Source of the DNA: Apostichopus japonicus
Taxonomy: Eukaryota > Echinodermata > Holothuroidea > Aspidochirotida > Stichopodidae
Direction of reading: 5' to 3'
Assembly: GCF_037975245.1 (NCBI RefSeq)
Contig: NC_092568.1
Coordinates: forward strand, 23,152,501-23,216,500
Length of the DNA: 64,000 bases
Position 1 is the stretch's first letter, and each line of letters starts with the position of its first letter. Under the pieces are notes generated by a model. It was not told the DNA's origin. It did no database searches and was given only the letters and a program-made list of their open reading frames with translations. Below are positions 1 through 12,200 of this stretch, piece after piece. The position numbers and the translations under genes were made by a program.

Positions 1-2139
1 ATGACTGAAAACAAGCTGGATGATTTTGGTACTATTTCACCTGGTTACCAGGAAATGACATTTCACGCCTTAATCATTCAATTTTAAGACATTTTTAGCC
101 TGCCAGCTTTCATTCAATAAAAGCAGTGTTTTGGGTATGATCACTGGAATCAATTGATTACTGACATTTTAGCAAAAGTATACTATTATTGATCAAAATA
201 TTCTTGCAATTATGCAACCTAACATGGACCAGGAAATTTTCCTTTTCCTCAATCTAAGAATACTTATTACAAAGAAATGTAGAATTAAATATGATTGAGA
301 ACAATTTGTCATCATGAGAGGGATGTAATTAGCATCAATCATACCAAACATCAAAGAAAGACTTATTCCTAAATATTACACAAATTATTCTTACTAATTC
401 TTAATGAAAAGTAAATTTTGCAGTTTAAGCTAACGAGCTGCATTATTTTTGGCATATAGCACATTTCAAAGATTATATAAACAGTTGCTTTCAGAAAATG
501 AACTCAAGGATGACAAAATATTCAGTTACAGAGGCTACCTGTAGCATGCAGCACAAATAACTCACAGTTTCCAATGACTGAGGATGTAAGCAGGATTCAG
601 GATCTGGTCTCTAATAATCTTTAATCAATGACACAACACTTTGTCTGCAGCTCTAATGTTACATACAGAGTTGGCATCTTTCACTAAACTTCATTAGTTA
701 CCTTGGTTATAAACAAGAAGATAAGGATAATAAGCCCAATTTATTCAATACTCAAACAGTCCTACAAACTTTAATTAGTCCAGTAAAATACTGCTAAACT
801 AAATTCAGGGAGTAGTGTTATTGTTCAGATTTTGTGTGGAAATTTGGAAGGCTCTGAATTTTGCTTCTTCTAACATTCTTCTTCATACATGTGTATTTCC
901 CTGTAGACAAAGTCACAAAGAAACCCCCCCCCCAAAAAAAAAAATGCTATTCATCTTTAAACTTGTATAAGAATATCTCCACTTTGAATAGCATTATGTG
1001 ATATGATACTCGATAAATTTATCCACAAGTTCAAGAAGGTTTTGCAACATTTGCTGTCATTGAATTTATAGATGTTTACACTTACAATGATGATATCTAC
1101 AGTAATCCTTGCACCATGTTTTCCTGAAAATGAGTCAAAGCCCCAATTCCTACTTTGAGCATTTCATGATTCTTCACAGGCCAGGAAGTTACACCAATGT
1201 AACTTCCTCCCTTAAGTTTTATGACTGTTCAGAAAATCTGTGAAATTGAATCCTTACCATGACCTTTGTAGATAACCTTATATGTTGAAATGTGAATTCT
1301 TCTGCCAAGTAAAATAATGTCAATGGCAACAAATGTTTGATGATAATCCAGCATGAATAACCATTATTTAGTCATCTAGTCATATCATTATTTGTGAAAC
1401 ATTGTTCTTTCGGTGTTAGTTTATGCCATCAGTGAGAAGATTTTCATGACTATCAAGCTTAATTTTTTTCCTTCTCAAATCACAGACAGAAGGCAACACA
1501 AGGGAACATAGAAGAGAGTGATACAATTTTCTGGATCTGTTAATATCTGTAAATATTCAAATTAGAATTAAAAAAAACTTATGTCTAAACTTTCACTGCA
1601 CATTGACTTCTTAACTTCAGATAACAATTTAAGGAATGGAGAGAGAAATCTTGTTTCAGCAAATTTAGTAAGTTTAGGGAAACGGCTGATATTTTCAACC
1701 ATATATTGATTAGAGTGAAGAGTGACACCCACATCAAGCTTATAACATTCTGAGATGCAAGAAGTAAACCTTAAAATCCTTATCGACAAGAATGAACCAA
1801 GGAACTGTAAAGTATGTTAAGGCACTGTGCGCTGCTGGGAGGAACTTCAGCTGGTGGGAGGGCACAAACAAACTGAACCACATCCTTTCAACTTTCACAA
1901 GCAACGTCCCAAATTCAAATGATGCTCAAGATGCAGCCTGACTTTCACCGTTAACGATTTCAGCGCGGGGAGCTAGTGTCGCTTACATTTAAGATGGCTA
2001 AGTTGATTATGTACATGACAAATGTTGTAACTCTTTGTCTATGTAAATTGAAAATTAAGCTGATAAGATGATGGCGGTACTGTACTCCATGTTGATACGA
2101 TGGCGGTGTACTCCACGTTGATACGATGGTCACCTAAAA
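1..2139. other. Region downstream of BANF1, no gene seen
   Basis: AT-rich sequence on the 3' side of the minus-strand BANF1 gene. Open frames here are short and show no family resemblance. A poly-C/poly-A run lies near 926-943. A minus-strand AATAAA (TTTATT on the plus strand, 740-745) could end the BANF1 transcript, but it lies about 1.4 kb past the stop, so its use is a guess. Confidence 0.5.
2070..2129. repeat. Short tandem repeat just after the BANF1 stop
   Basis: Two adjacent copies of a 26-29 bp unit beginning GATGGCGGT and ending GTTGATAC, followed by a truncated third GATGG. They lie within the first 70 bases past the BANF1 stop codon, so they are probably in its 3' untranslated region. 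The sequence shows no function. Confidence 0.7.
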
Positions 2140-2286
2140 TCACAAGAAACTGTCACACCATTCCTTCAAACAGCTGTAGCAATCATTTGCTTGTTTCTGA
2201 TTAGCTGATGCTGTGTCTTTAATCCAAGAGACAAATAATTCATTGTTTTTCTCAAGGATAAGGAACTGACCAAGAACAGTGTATGC
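2140..2286 (-). CDS. BANF1: BANF1 coding exon 2
   Basis: Residues 42-89 and the TGA stop. The acceptor is CCAG|GCATAC. It begins [11 protein letters not shown], matching AYVVLGQFLVL of vertebrate BAF, and carries the conserved WxKDT, DCYSCL and WCDSFL segments. Confidence 0.96.
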   Translation of the reverse strand, partial: AYTVLGQFLILEKNNELFVSWIKDTASANQKQANDCYSCLKEWCDSFL

Positions 2287-2851
2287 CTGGAAGTGATGAA
2301 ACAAAACCAAAAAAACGTTTAAACAAGACAAACATAACAACAACATGTAAAGTAAAGCTAAAGAGGAAACAACGTTTATGTCAAAATATTTGTGCTTATT
2401 CAAACAATATCATCAAGAGTACATGTAGCAATGCCAGACAATGTAACATTTCTAAAAGAATCAGCAAGTTTCAACTTGGTTTGTGGAGTCTCCTTGGTTG
2501 ATGGCAAAGCATAAGGGTTAAAATAAGCCTTCATTACTCAGTGGCCACTGGGAGGGACCAGAAGACTCTCTGCATCAGTATTAGGTCTGCACTAGGAGGC
2601 CCCAACTAGTTTTTATAAAGCATCAGGCTACTTGCTGTCCTTAATTTCAACACCTAGATTGACAGTGATTCATCACATATGTCTGACCAGGATAACTGGA
2701 GCACTTGTATTAAACGTAGTTTACTTACAAAGTTGAAGCCTGCCTTCTGTAATCTGTCTCCAAGAACTGGTCCAATCCCTGCTAAGTCCGTAACAGGCTT
2801 GTCACCCATTGGCTCTCCAACAAATTCACGGTGCTTCTTTGATGTAGACAT
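2140..2851 (-). CDS. BANF1: Barrier-to-autointegration factor (BAF), complete two-exon gene
   Basis: Encodes an 89-residue protein, exactly the usual BAF length. BAF is a small homodimer that binds double-stranded DNA without sequence specificity, bridges DNA, and recruits LEM-domain proteins and lamins during nuclear envelope assembly; it was named for blocking self-integration of retroviral DNA. Coding exons are 2851-2729 (residues 1-41) and 2286-2140 (residues 42-89 plus TGA), joined in phase 0 across a 442-bp GTAAGT...CAG intron. The N-terminus MSTSKKH keeps the Ser/Thr cluster that VRK kinases phosphorylate in animals. The helix-hairpin-helix motif [12 protein letters not shown] covers about residues 23-34, and the C-terminal half ends [10 protein letters not shown], close to the vertebrate CLREWCDAFL. 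A CAG acceptor-like site 13 bases upstream of the ATG suggests a separate noncoding first exon. The gene is divergent from VPS39. Confidence 0.97.
2729..2851 (-). CDS. BANF1: BANF1 coding exon 1
   Basis: Residues 1-41, from the ATG to the F of AGFNF. The donor reads TTT|GTAAGT on the minus strand. The exon carries the N-terminal phosphorylation cluster and the helix-hairpin-helix DNA-binding motif. Confidence 0.96.
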
Positions 2852-5800
2852 TATAGAAAAAACCTGCCAAAGGAGTGATTTATATCCTGTCATGTAACTG
2901 TTCTCAGCTTTGAGCCTATTAAAAAGGAAATTGTCTAAACCCATTATTCCCTGTCCCCCCCCCCTCCCCCAAATGACCAGGACTCATGTTCTATGATATT
3001 AAGCTGCATTGTTACAGTAGTTCCACAACATGGAATAACAATAAAACAGAACACCCTTGTTCACCATACACATCTTGCAGACACATCGTGCAGACAAAAT
3101 GTGTCTACAGGTGTCAAATTACATATTTGTTCACAAATAAAGACTTGATCCTCACCATGAAATTATTAGAATACATGTAACTACACAACTCTTTTCATCC
3201 CCTTCCCTCCCCAACCATCTTTGTAATTAATTCCATTCAATGTCAATGCTGGATTTTGCAGCTAAATCTTTGCACCAGCAATCAAACGATGTTTTGTCTT
3301 TTAACGAACCTCGTATAAATTGCTCAAATCAAAAAACCTTGTCAACATTTCACCAATAATGTTAAAAGTCAATTCATGTAGCCTCATAATCATAGATGTA
3401 ACCATAAATTTTTGTGATGGTAGATTCAACCAGTAGTTCTAGTTTTGCTCTTGGTAATTAATGGATTAATGCAATCATCAGAAAGTTGACATGTTACAAG
3501 GAAGGAGGATATCAAGATGGGGAAATTGAAATTTTGCTATAGGATGTTTCTATACAAAACATCAAAATGCTTGGCAGGTCACCTCTTGGATTTGGATCTT
3601 TTTTGCATCATTTTGTGATATATATAAGTGACTTAAGGTCTGCAAAATCTGAGCATTGTCGGCCTTGTACTTTGAGTTACAGATGTTCACAGTTAGGGTG
3701 CCACGTCCACTTTTGCTCAAACGAGTGGAACAACTTAACAATATTTGTAGGCACTGTTATGGAGATGATTTGGATCAAAAATAGAAAATTTGTCCACATC
3801 TTACCAAGTCAAGGAAGAAAGCTAGACTGGGGTCGAACTTTCAGACCCATACCAGCCTATGGGACTTAAAAGTGTAGCTACTACTAGTTAGCTAGATTAA
3901 AGCATCTGCCACTCACCTTGGGAGATTAATTATTGTATTGAAAGTGGCATTTTGTTTATATTTGGCAAAATATGACCTTGACATACAGGTCTAAATTGTG
4001 TAGCACTGTAAACTGAAACTTAAGTTTACATAGGCCAACATTACCAGATCATAAAATGTACAGATCAATGATGTAAGTAGGCTAATACACAACTTAATAT
4101 TTTGGAACTAGTGTCACTGTTTAGAATTTAAAATAAGGCTTGACCAGCCCCAACTTACACAGTAAACATTACACTAACGTGGTTGGCCTAGGGTAAGCGG
4201 GGGGATCTTCGACCCCTTAAGACATTTTTCGTTTCGCGTTTAAAAATAAAAATGGAATTAATTAGGACTGACCTGATTAAGTAAGTCTAGTACCTTGTTT
4301 ACAATATTTGACCTGTGTCAGATAAATAGTTTTCCTTTTAAGGGATCGATGAAACAAAATTCATGCCTGCTTAAGATGTGATTTTCGACCACGATATTCT
4401 TAAATTCGACCACCCGCATGCCGATTTCCACGGTTCATTGCTATTTATTTAACTTTGGCATTCGATCTGTTTACATTACAGTAGCCTATGCCTAACTAAA
4501 TTAAGATCTATCCTAAACTAGTACTAGGCCTAATACTAGTACTGGTCTAGGCTAGATCCATGGCCTAATTTTACCGCCAAAATTTCGCAATTCAACAGTA
4601 TGGACTATGGTTAGACCTAGGCTAGGCATCGGTATAACTTCCTGTTGGGTCTTATCCTTACTACTTTGCCTTCCTGTAAGAACCGTTTATCACATATGAC
4701 GCTTAACTAGAAAACTTCCGTCGTGTTAAAATTAAAAATATTATGAAGTAGGCCTAACAAACAATCGTTTAACTGCTGACAATCTGTTAGGCCTGACGTT
4801 AGTCAACTACAAATTCAAATGTTATGCTTAATAGTACTAGCCTAACGGCACATACTTGCAGTTGCAGGGTTAAGCTAACCCATATGAAATTCAATGTGAA
4901 ATTGGTAAAACCTGGTGATATTCAACATATTTGTACAGGCTGAAAGAACCAAATCCTGCTGAAACAAACGAAGATGTAAAAGTAAAATTGATCACCTTTA
5001 TAGACGTTGACACAGGGAAATGTTTGGAGACTACTTAGCCAACACTTTATTAACTATTCTGTAGCTTGTAAATTGATAACCGGACTGAACTAGCTGGCTG
5101 AGCTAACAATATACCCCGAAGTAGGTATAAATGTAAAGGTGTTGTACCAACTAGCGAAATTCAACACATGACATATATACTATTGATTCTCTCGAAGTGT
5201 GCAGTGAAGAGCAAATATCACTAACTCGTCCATGACCAATCCATCTAGAAGACTAGAACTGAATAAATTGAGTAAGCGATCCAGTCTAAGTGTTAAGCAT
5301 AACGAGAACGGATATTATATAACCCACATACAGATATAAAGAAAGGACAATTTAAATAAATATATTTGTTACGCTACCCCTCCGGGCCCTCCCATCCTCG
5401 TATCCAGTTTTGGATTTCACTTTGACGATTTTGATTTTTGGGACGAGTTGTCTCAATTGTGATCGAGGCCTGCTGAACCACTGATATATATATACTGTAC
5501 CTAGATCACGCCTCATTAACGACTTAGGTAAGTCCACTTCTTACAACAGTTAAATGCAACTTCCCGTGTACTATTATAACTGTGTATAAGCAGATCAATG
5601 GATGCTCACGTTGGCGATACTAAACCCTGATGTCACATGATGTTTTGGTATGAGTAACCCATAGAACTACCTGAGAAATTCATCTAGTTAGGCTATGTGT
5701 AATGGGTACAGTATATACAGCTGAGGTTGATAGCCTACTTATCGGACAGACAGACCAAGGTTACGCACAATTCACATTCCCGAGCAAAAATTTACATGAC

Positions 5801-6139
5801 TTTGAATTTGCCTTGTCCTGAATTTATCGATATTTGTTTCAAATTTCGCAATGATCGGACACAGCTGAAGACGTTAGGTTACATGACTTAAAGACAAGAG
5901 CCAAGTCTATGCCAATACTAGCCTAGCACTGTAGTGTAGCAGTAGCACTGGCCTAACTTAACAGTAGAATCAGTAGCTTCTGGCACTCAATCATCCCATG
6001 ATCCATGACTGAGCCGACAGTGTTGGTCCATTCAATTTCAAGGGTTGTGAAATTGTTTTGATGTCACTAAGTTTGGTCTAGTAACATATTAGTTACAAAT
6101 AAAGCCTCAAAATCAAGCCATTAAAGAAGTAACAACGAA
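2852..6139. promoter_or_regulatory. Divergent BANF1/VPS39 intergenic region
   Basis: About 3.3 kb between the two divergent start codons with no convincing coding sequence. A minus-strand donor-like CCCAAG|GTGAGT with exon end at 3917 could close a noncoding first exon of BANF1. From about 4.2 to 6.1 kb the DNA has more CpG than the surroundings and many GGCCTA, TAGGCC and CTAG words, as expected of a promoter-proximal region in a methylated invertebrate genome. No clear TATA box was found. An in-frame TAA at 6122-6124 precedes the VPS39 ATG. Promoter function is inferred from position only. Confidence 0.45.
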
Positions 6140-6212
6140 ATGCACATCGCATACAAGGCAAGAGCTGTTTTACCAAACCTACCTCTTCAAATTGAAGCAA
6201 TTGCCTGCCATG
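6140..6212 (+). CDS. VPS39: VPS39 exon 1
   Basis: Residues 1-24 plus one base; donor CATG|GTAGGT. It begins MHIAYKARAVL and contains LPLQIEAIACH, matching the start of the VPS39 citron-homology domain (human LPLQIDCLA). Confidence 0.9.
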
Positions 6213-9200
6213 GTAGGTTGAGGTTTGTCACCTAGACCTAGGCTTGCTTTAGAACATACTATTCTGTGGTATGATTATGAAAAATTTATTTGGTAATGTT
6301 ATAATAAAAGACAGTATACTGTTGGCAGCTCCTGAACCAACTCTGCAACATAATCATAGGCCTAACAACTCTTTGCCCTGATTCGGATCAGTGATACTGA
6401 AACAAGGCCTAACTATGATACCAGTGATGTAGCCGAGGGGATATAGGCGGTGGTAATTGGAGCAATTAGTATAAGCAATGGGGAGGTTGCGGGTTCAATT
6501 CCCGGGCCGAGTCATAATAAGGTGCACAGGCTTTTTATCCATGAGCAATCTAACGTTTTCCCATCTGAAATGATTCCCTAAATTGAAAAGATTTCTAATT
6601 TGAGATAAAATGTAGAAGTAGAAGCCACCCGATGTGAAAGTTGTATTCCATAAGCTCTTTGTGGCCGCTTAAGTGTCGTAAAAATAACTGCCTGATTACT
6701 ATTATTATTCAGTAAGAATAATCTTTCAAGTTCCATGGTAAGTCTACCCCCAATAGAAATATATTGGGACTCTTTCAGCTCTTTATAAGTAGCTACTGCA
6801 TCATAATAGGCCTTTCCATAAAGATACTGGGACAGAAATTGCCCAGAGTTTCATCAAAATTTTCTTAACAAAAAATATTGGTGATGTGCAAGAACATTGG
6901 TAACATATTGCACAAGCTAGGTAGACTGTGTAGAGATCAAAGAAAAATATAGGTAATTTTTGCCAGTTATCAGTGCATCATAATTGACCCACCATGCTTC
7001 ACAGGTTTCTGTGAGCTTCCTCAAGCAGGTATGATACTTGCAGATGTTCTGCAAATTGAATGCAAAATGCAGCTTGAACTAGCTACGTCTTCATCATCAT
7101 ATGCTATTGTTCTACTTGTATGCCATCATGTTGGTGTTAAAAGTTAGATGTACATGGGCAATGTTGACTTTTTGCATTTTTCATAGGCAACCATGTTCTT
7201 GTTGGAACAAAGAACAGCAAGGATGGCTCCGCCAAACTCTTGGACTATACCATTAAGCGTGGAGAAGGTAAAGCTGTGCAATTGGACATCAGTTTAAAGA
7301 AATTGTGGAATATTATGACAGATTAGTACTATTAAATATATTTCTTGCCATATGAGTACATTGAAATTATGTCTTAGTCTAGCAATTTATGGCAATGTAA
7401 TACCACCAAATGATGTAATTATTTCAAGCATAAAATAACAATCAAGTAATATTACGTATTAAAGGTAATGACATTGATGCAGTGCATTTCGAGGGTTCAT
7501 AGAAGTGACTAGCAAACAGAATGCAAATGTAATTCTTCACCTTAATTATAACCATTAAAGTGGGACTTCTCTTGTGATGGAGTGAAATCAAACATACATT
7601 GCCTCTGAAGCATAGTCTTCTAGGATGAAAAATATATTTGGCCAATGCACTTAACTTTAGCAAAACATTCAAGTTTCATAATGTAGTGGAAGGAAAAGGG
7701 GAGTAAGGAGGGTAGAGTTTTCTAGCAAATTACCATCACTAATTATGCCCAGAGCTGTATGTTGTATATTTGCAAATTTCTTTGTGATTTACGTCGACAT
7801 TTAAAAAATGAAACTTTATTATCGCAGGCAGAAATTCTTAAAGAAAGGTAGCTGGTTATGTTCAATGTAGACCTTAAACCTAAGTTTACATGGTATGCTA
7901 ACTTGCATTCTGCATCTTGTATACATGGCAGATGGTGGATACAATAGCTGTCATGAAGGCCCTTTAGGTTCTCATCATGCCATACATGTTGTAACAATGT
8001 GTGATTGAATTAATGTGTGCGTCAACTGTATCATCATTAATTCATAAACACACCGTTAAACAGTGTGTCATTGAATTAATTTTAAAAATTGGATAATACC
8101 CTTAATAAATAACAATTCAAAATCAAAATGAATTCAATCACATATTGTTACATTCCTAACCAATCAAGAACAAAGCTGTGTCTTAATTTTAACACAAATT
8201 ATAACTTTAATAAAAATAACAATTCAAAATCAAAATTAATCCAATAACACATCATTACACATGTATTTAATTGTCATTGTTAGGTGTGCATTTCATCATC
8301 TCTCTCTGTTTATCGTATAAACTCAAGCTGTATTTGAACAAAGTTGAGTTCAAGTTGCAGCAAGCATTAAGTTACTTGTTAATTAATTCTGGGTGACTGA
8401 ACATTATTAGCCATGTTCACTCTTGTGGTTCCTGAAGAAGCATAGCTTTGTAACATATATTTGAAACCATTAAAATTTAGTAGTTACTTTCAAGGGTAAA
8501 TGTAATACTGAAGGTGTTATTGATGTAATGTTACCAACGTTACCAGCGGTATTAAGGAAAGAAGTACCATTTTCCTTATATTTTGCAAAAAACCTGTAAA
8601 TACAACTATTACTCTTTTCAGGGATAGCTGAATATGAAATTGATGTGAACAAGTCTTTAAAGTCTTTTTCAAAGAAGCCTGTCCAGCAGCTAACATGTGT
8701 CCCAGAGCATCAAATATTGATCAGTCTTTCAGGTATAGTTCTCTCAGATCATCTGACTTTTTTCTTTCTTTTTATGGCTATAAATATGTTTAAATGTCAT
8801 GTCCCTGTAAACCTTTTAGGTTGCTATTAAAGTAGTGCTGTCATCCAAGCTGAGCAGATGGTCTAGCAAGTTATCCCTTGATGAACCATCTACATCATTG
8901 CTATTCAAGTGTCTGTAAATATTGTTACTACTTAGAGTTTCAGTTGTAATAGGTACAGATTGTGCTCATGCTTATTAGCCAACATTTTCATTCTGGAATG
9001 AGAAGACATAAATTGATCTAACATGGAGTCGTTTGATACCAATTTTGTACATATGATATAATTGCCATTTAAATAGTTTAGAATTCAAATGAGAAGGTTA
9101 AGCTCTTCTTGTTTTGTAATTAAGTTATAGCAGATCAAAGAAGATGTCAAAAGGTTGCATTTTAATTTTGTTTACCTGGTCCAGAGGGTTGATATCAACT

Positions 9201-12200
9201 GTTTCAGACTTCAAAGGTGAAGTTTTTACAATAAAATTAGTTCTTCAGGGAAAGTAGGCCTGCTTTCAATGAACCAACTTTATCGCAGAAGCCCTGCAAA
9301 GAGGATGTTACAATTTATACGTTTATTAGTACAGTCATACTATGATTGGGTTACTTGATTCGATTGAAACAGTTATCAGAAAAGGATCTGGAATACCAAG
9401 CTTATGCAAATTATTTAGTGGAAAGATTCTGTAGTTAGTTACTGTTAGATCACTTGAACTTTTCAACAAAATAATGAAATTCTGGTACTAATTATATTCA
9501 CGAATCAATGCTAAATATTTCATTTCACAGTTTTGTTCTGTTTGGTTTTTTCCAAGTTGACGTTCTATTAGGATTGTACAGCGCTATTGAATACTTCGTA
9601 GATTTTAGGGTAAAATAAAGGGTATGATCAAATGAGCTTTAAGTGTTAAAAGTACAAGGAAACAGCCACAGAGTTGGCAAATTGTGCTGACTTAGTCGAC
9701 GAGGAAGGAAGTGGAATATTTATCAAGACTTCATGGTTTCTTCATCGAAAAAGGGGGGGGGGGGAATCAATTCTTTACAACATAACAAATAAGTACTTTA
9801 ATGCTGTTACGCCGTTTGGTATGTGGAAAAAGCTAATTGTGCTACGCAGACTCAGTGATCTTTTAAGGACTGTCCATGTCGTGGTTCAAGTGGGTTAAAG
9901 AATTTCTTTTCAAACTTGAATGAAAATCATCAATATGGGGTGAAGGAATGAGCAACAGATAGATACAATGTGACAGTGCAGCTTGATAAGTTGTCACCTG
10001 TATGGATATCTTTTCCAATTAAATAACACAGATGTTGCTTGTCAGATATTCTTTACCGGGTAATATGGAGGCGTGAGGATTAATGGGACTTAGGGATTAA
10101 TAATATGGAAGATAGGAATCTAAAAACTGACTCAACACGGAAAAAACAAATTTTACTTAGATTATTAAATCTACTTTACATAGTGAAAGCAGGTAGTGTA
10201 GATTGCTTAATATATTGTGAATACATAAAAGTGTCGTAGAAAGCAAGCGCTAATTAATTATTAAGTTTGTGTTGACATATTGAAGTTATTAGGACCATTT
10301 TCATAATTAGGAATGTCAAGAATCAAACTTTTTGGTAATTGAATGTATAAATACTAAATAGCATGGATTTTTTGCAGTTTTGCTATATATGTACAGTAGC
10401 TATATGTACACAAAAGTTAATTATACAAAAGGAAAGAAATGTCCTGGATGATAATTTGAATTGCTTTTCTGTGGAAACCCATCACCCTCCATTCATAGAC
10501 AATTTGGATTAAAACTGGAAGGCATACATTACGTTAAACTTATCTTCCAACAGTTCAAGATTGAGGCAGTGGTAAGTTTGGGGTTGTTTGGTTCAGTTAG
10601 TGGCTTACACAGGAGATTGAAAAATCTGTATATTGTAAATATAGAATATAATGGAGAAAATCACTAATTGTTGGAATGTTTTCCAAATTTAAACTAGTGT
10701 TAAATAACATGTGACAGCAATAGGTAAAATAGTAAGTGACTTTGGTAAACATGGCTTCTCATAAAGTCAGCTTAGACGGGTCCACTTGAAAGTCATACTA
10801 CAGCAAAGAATGTCATTTTAAGACCTTCCTGACACGTTCCATGTAGACCTACATGCTTAGATCATTTTTAATTGATATGCAACGGGTAATACAACCCAGG
10901 ACAAGGAACCTGAGCAGATGTTTTGCTGATGAAGCATCTATTCCATGGCTTTTCTGATGAGTGATATAGGAAGTGAATGTTACGTTTTAAACAGCAATGA
11001 CTAATTGCCGGCCTGTGTTGGATCAGTCATTAAGGGTAGTGTGGATTTCCTTTCTATTCTCACTATATGTGGTAAATAAGAAATTTCACATGCATCAAAA
11101 AGGAAGCAAGAATTCCTCTTGCAACAGAGGAAGCTTTGTATTAGGGGAAAAAATTGCTTACATAGCATTTGCGTAGTTTCAGTCCATTTAGCAAGTCAGG
11201 CATACCCTTGGTAAAATTTAGTATATGAATTGTGCAACTTTTGCAGCTACGCCATTGGTTAAATCATCTATCTCAAATCATTGCAAATACTAAAAATCTG
11301 TTTACATACAGAAAGTACAAGTCATCTTTGAAGTTACGTTACACCTTGATATGTAGGAAACTGGTTATGATCTGCTTTGACCTTTATCACAGTACTTCTC
11401 AGCTGTTTCTTTGTTTGTTATGTGTTGTTGATGTTCTTTTTTTTTTTAATATCTAGATGGTCTCATACATGTCCATGAGATGTCTCACTTTACAGAATTA
11501 TTCACAATGCACAAGACCAGAGGAGCCTCAATATTTGCCACTGACGTACACGTAAGCCTAGATTACAGTGACTACTTCTGTACTACCAGATTTTTAATAA
11601 TTCTTTCAGTGATAAATATATTAAATTCATTAATAAGTTCTTGTTTTTTGCTTTTGGTCAGTCATTACCTGTACATAGTTTCATTTCATTTGTAAATTTG
11701 AAAATGGGGAAGAAGAAAAGTTTTTTTTCTATTTGGTGAGGAAAAAGTGAGTCACAATAGGAAAGGAGAGAAGACTTCATTCAAACTGTGGGTCTGTAAC
11801 TGTTTTGATAATTGTATCTATTGTGTCAACTCTGCAGTATCGTATGGATGATACCAGCCTCTTGTGGATGTTCAAATTCACCTGCTGAGGGCCCTACAGT
11901 ACCTACTGTATCTTAGCAACCAACTCATTATAATTATAGCTTTAAGCGTATCAGGCCATGTTGAGTAAATTTATTTGAACGTTGTCAGGTCCAGTCACTC
12001 AAGCTCATGACCACAGTGTCAAATTGTTTTGTGATACAATCGAGTCTGGAGAGGTGTTCTTTACCTCAAGAGATCAGTTACTTCCCAAATGAGTACAGTA
12101 CAGACGACACTACCAGAGCCAATCTTTATGTAAATAGGCCATTTAGACTAATTTGCATGTAGGAATCTGGGCATCACATGTTATTGTAATTTATTGATAA

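Noticed and set aside
6425-6510. tRNA gene at 6.4 kb
   Set aside because: A and B boxes are present but no acceptor-stem pairing closes the cloverleaf, and a SINE-like body follows.
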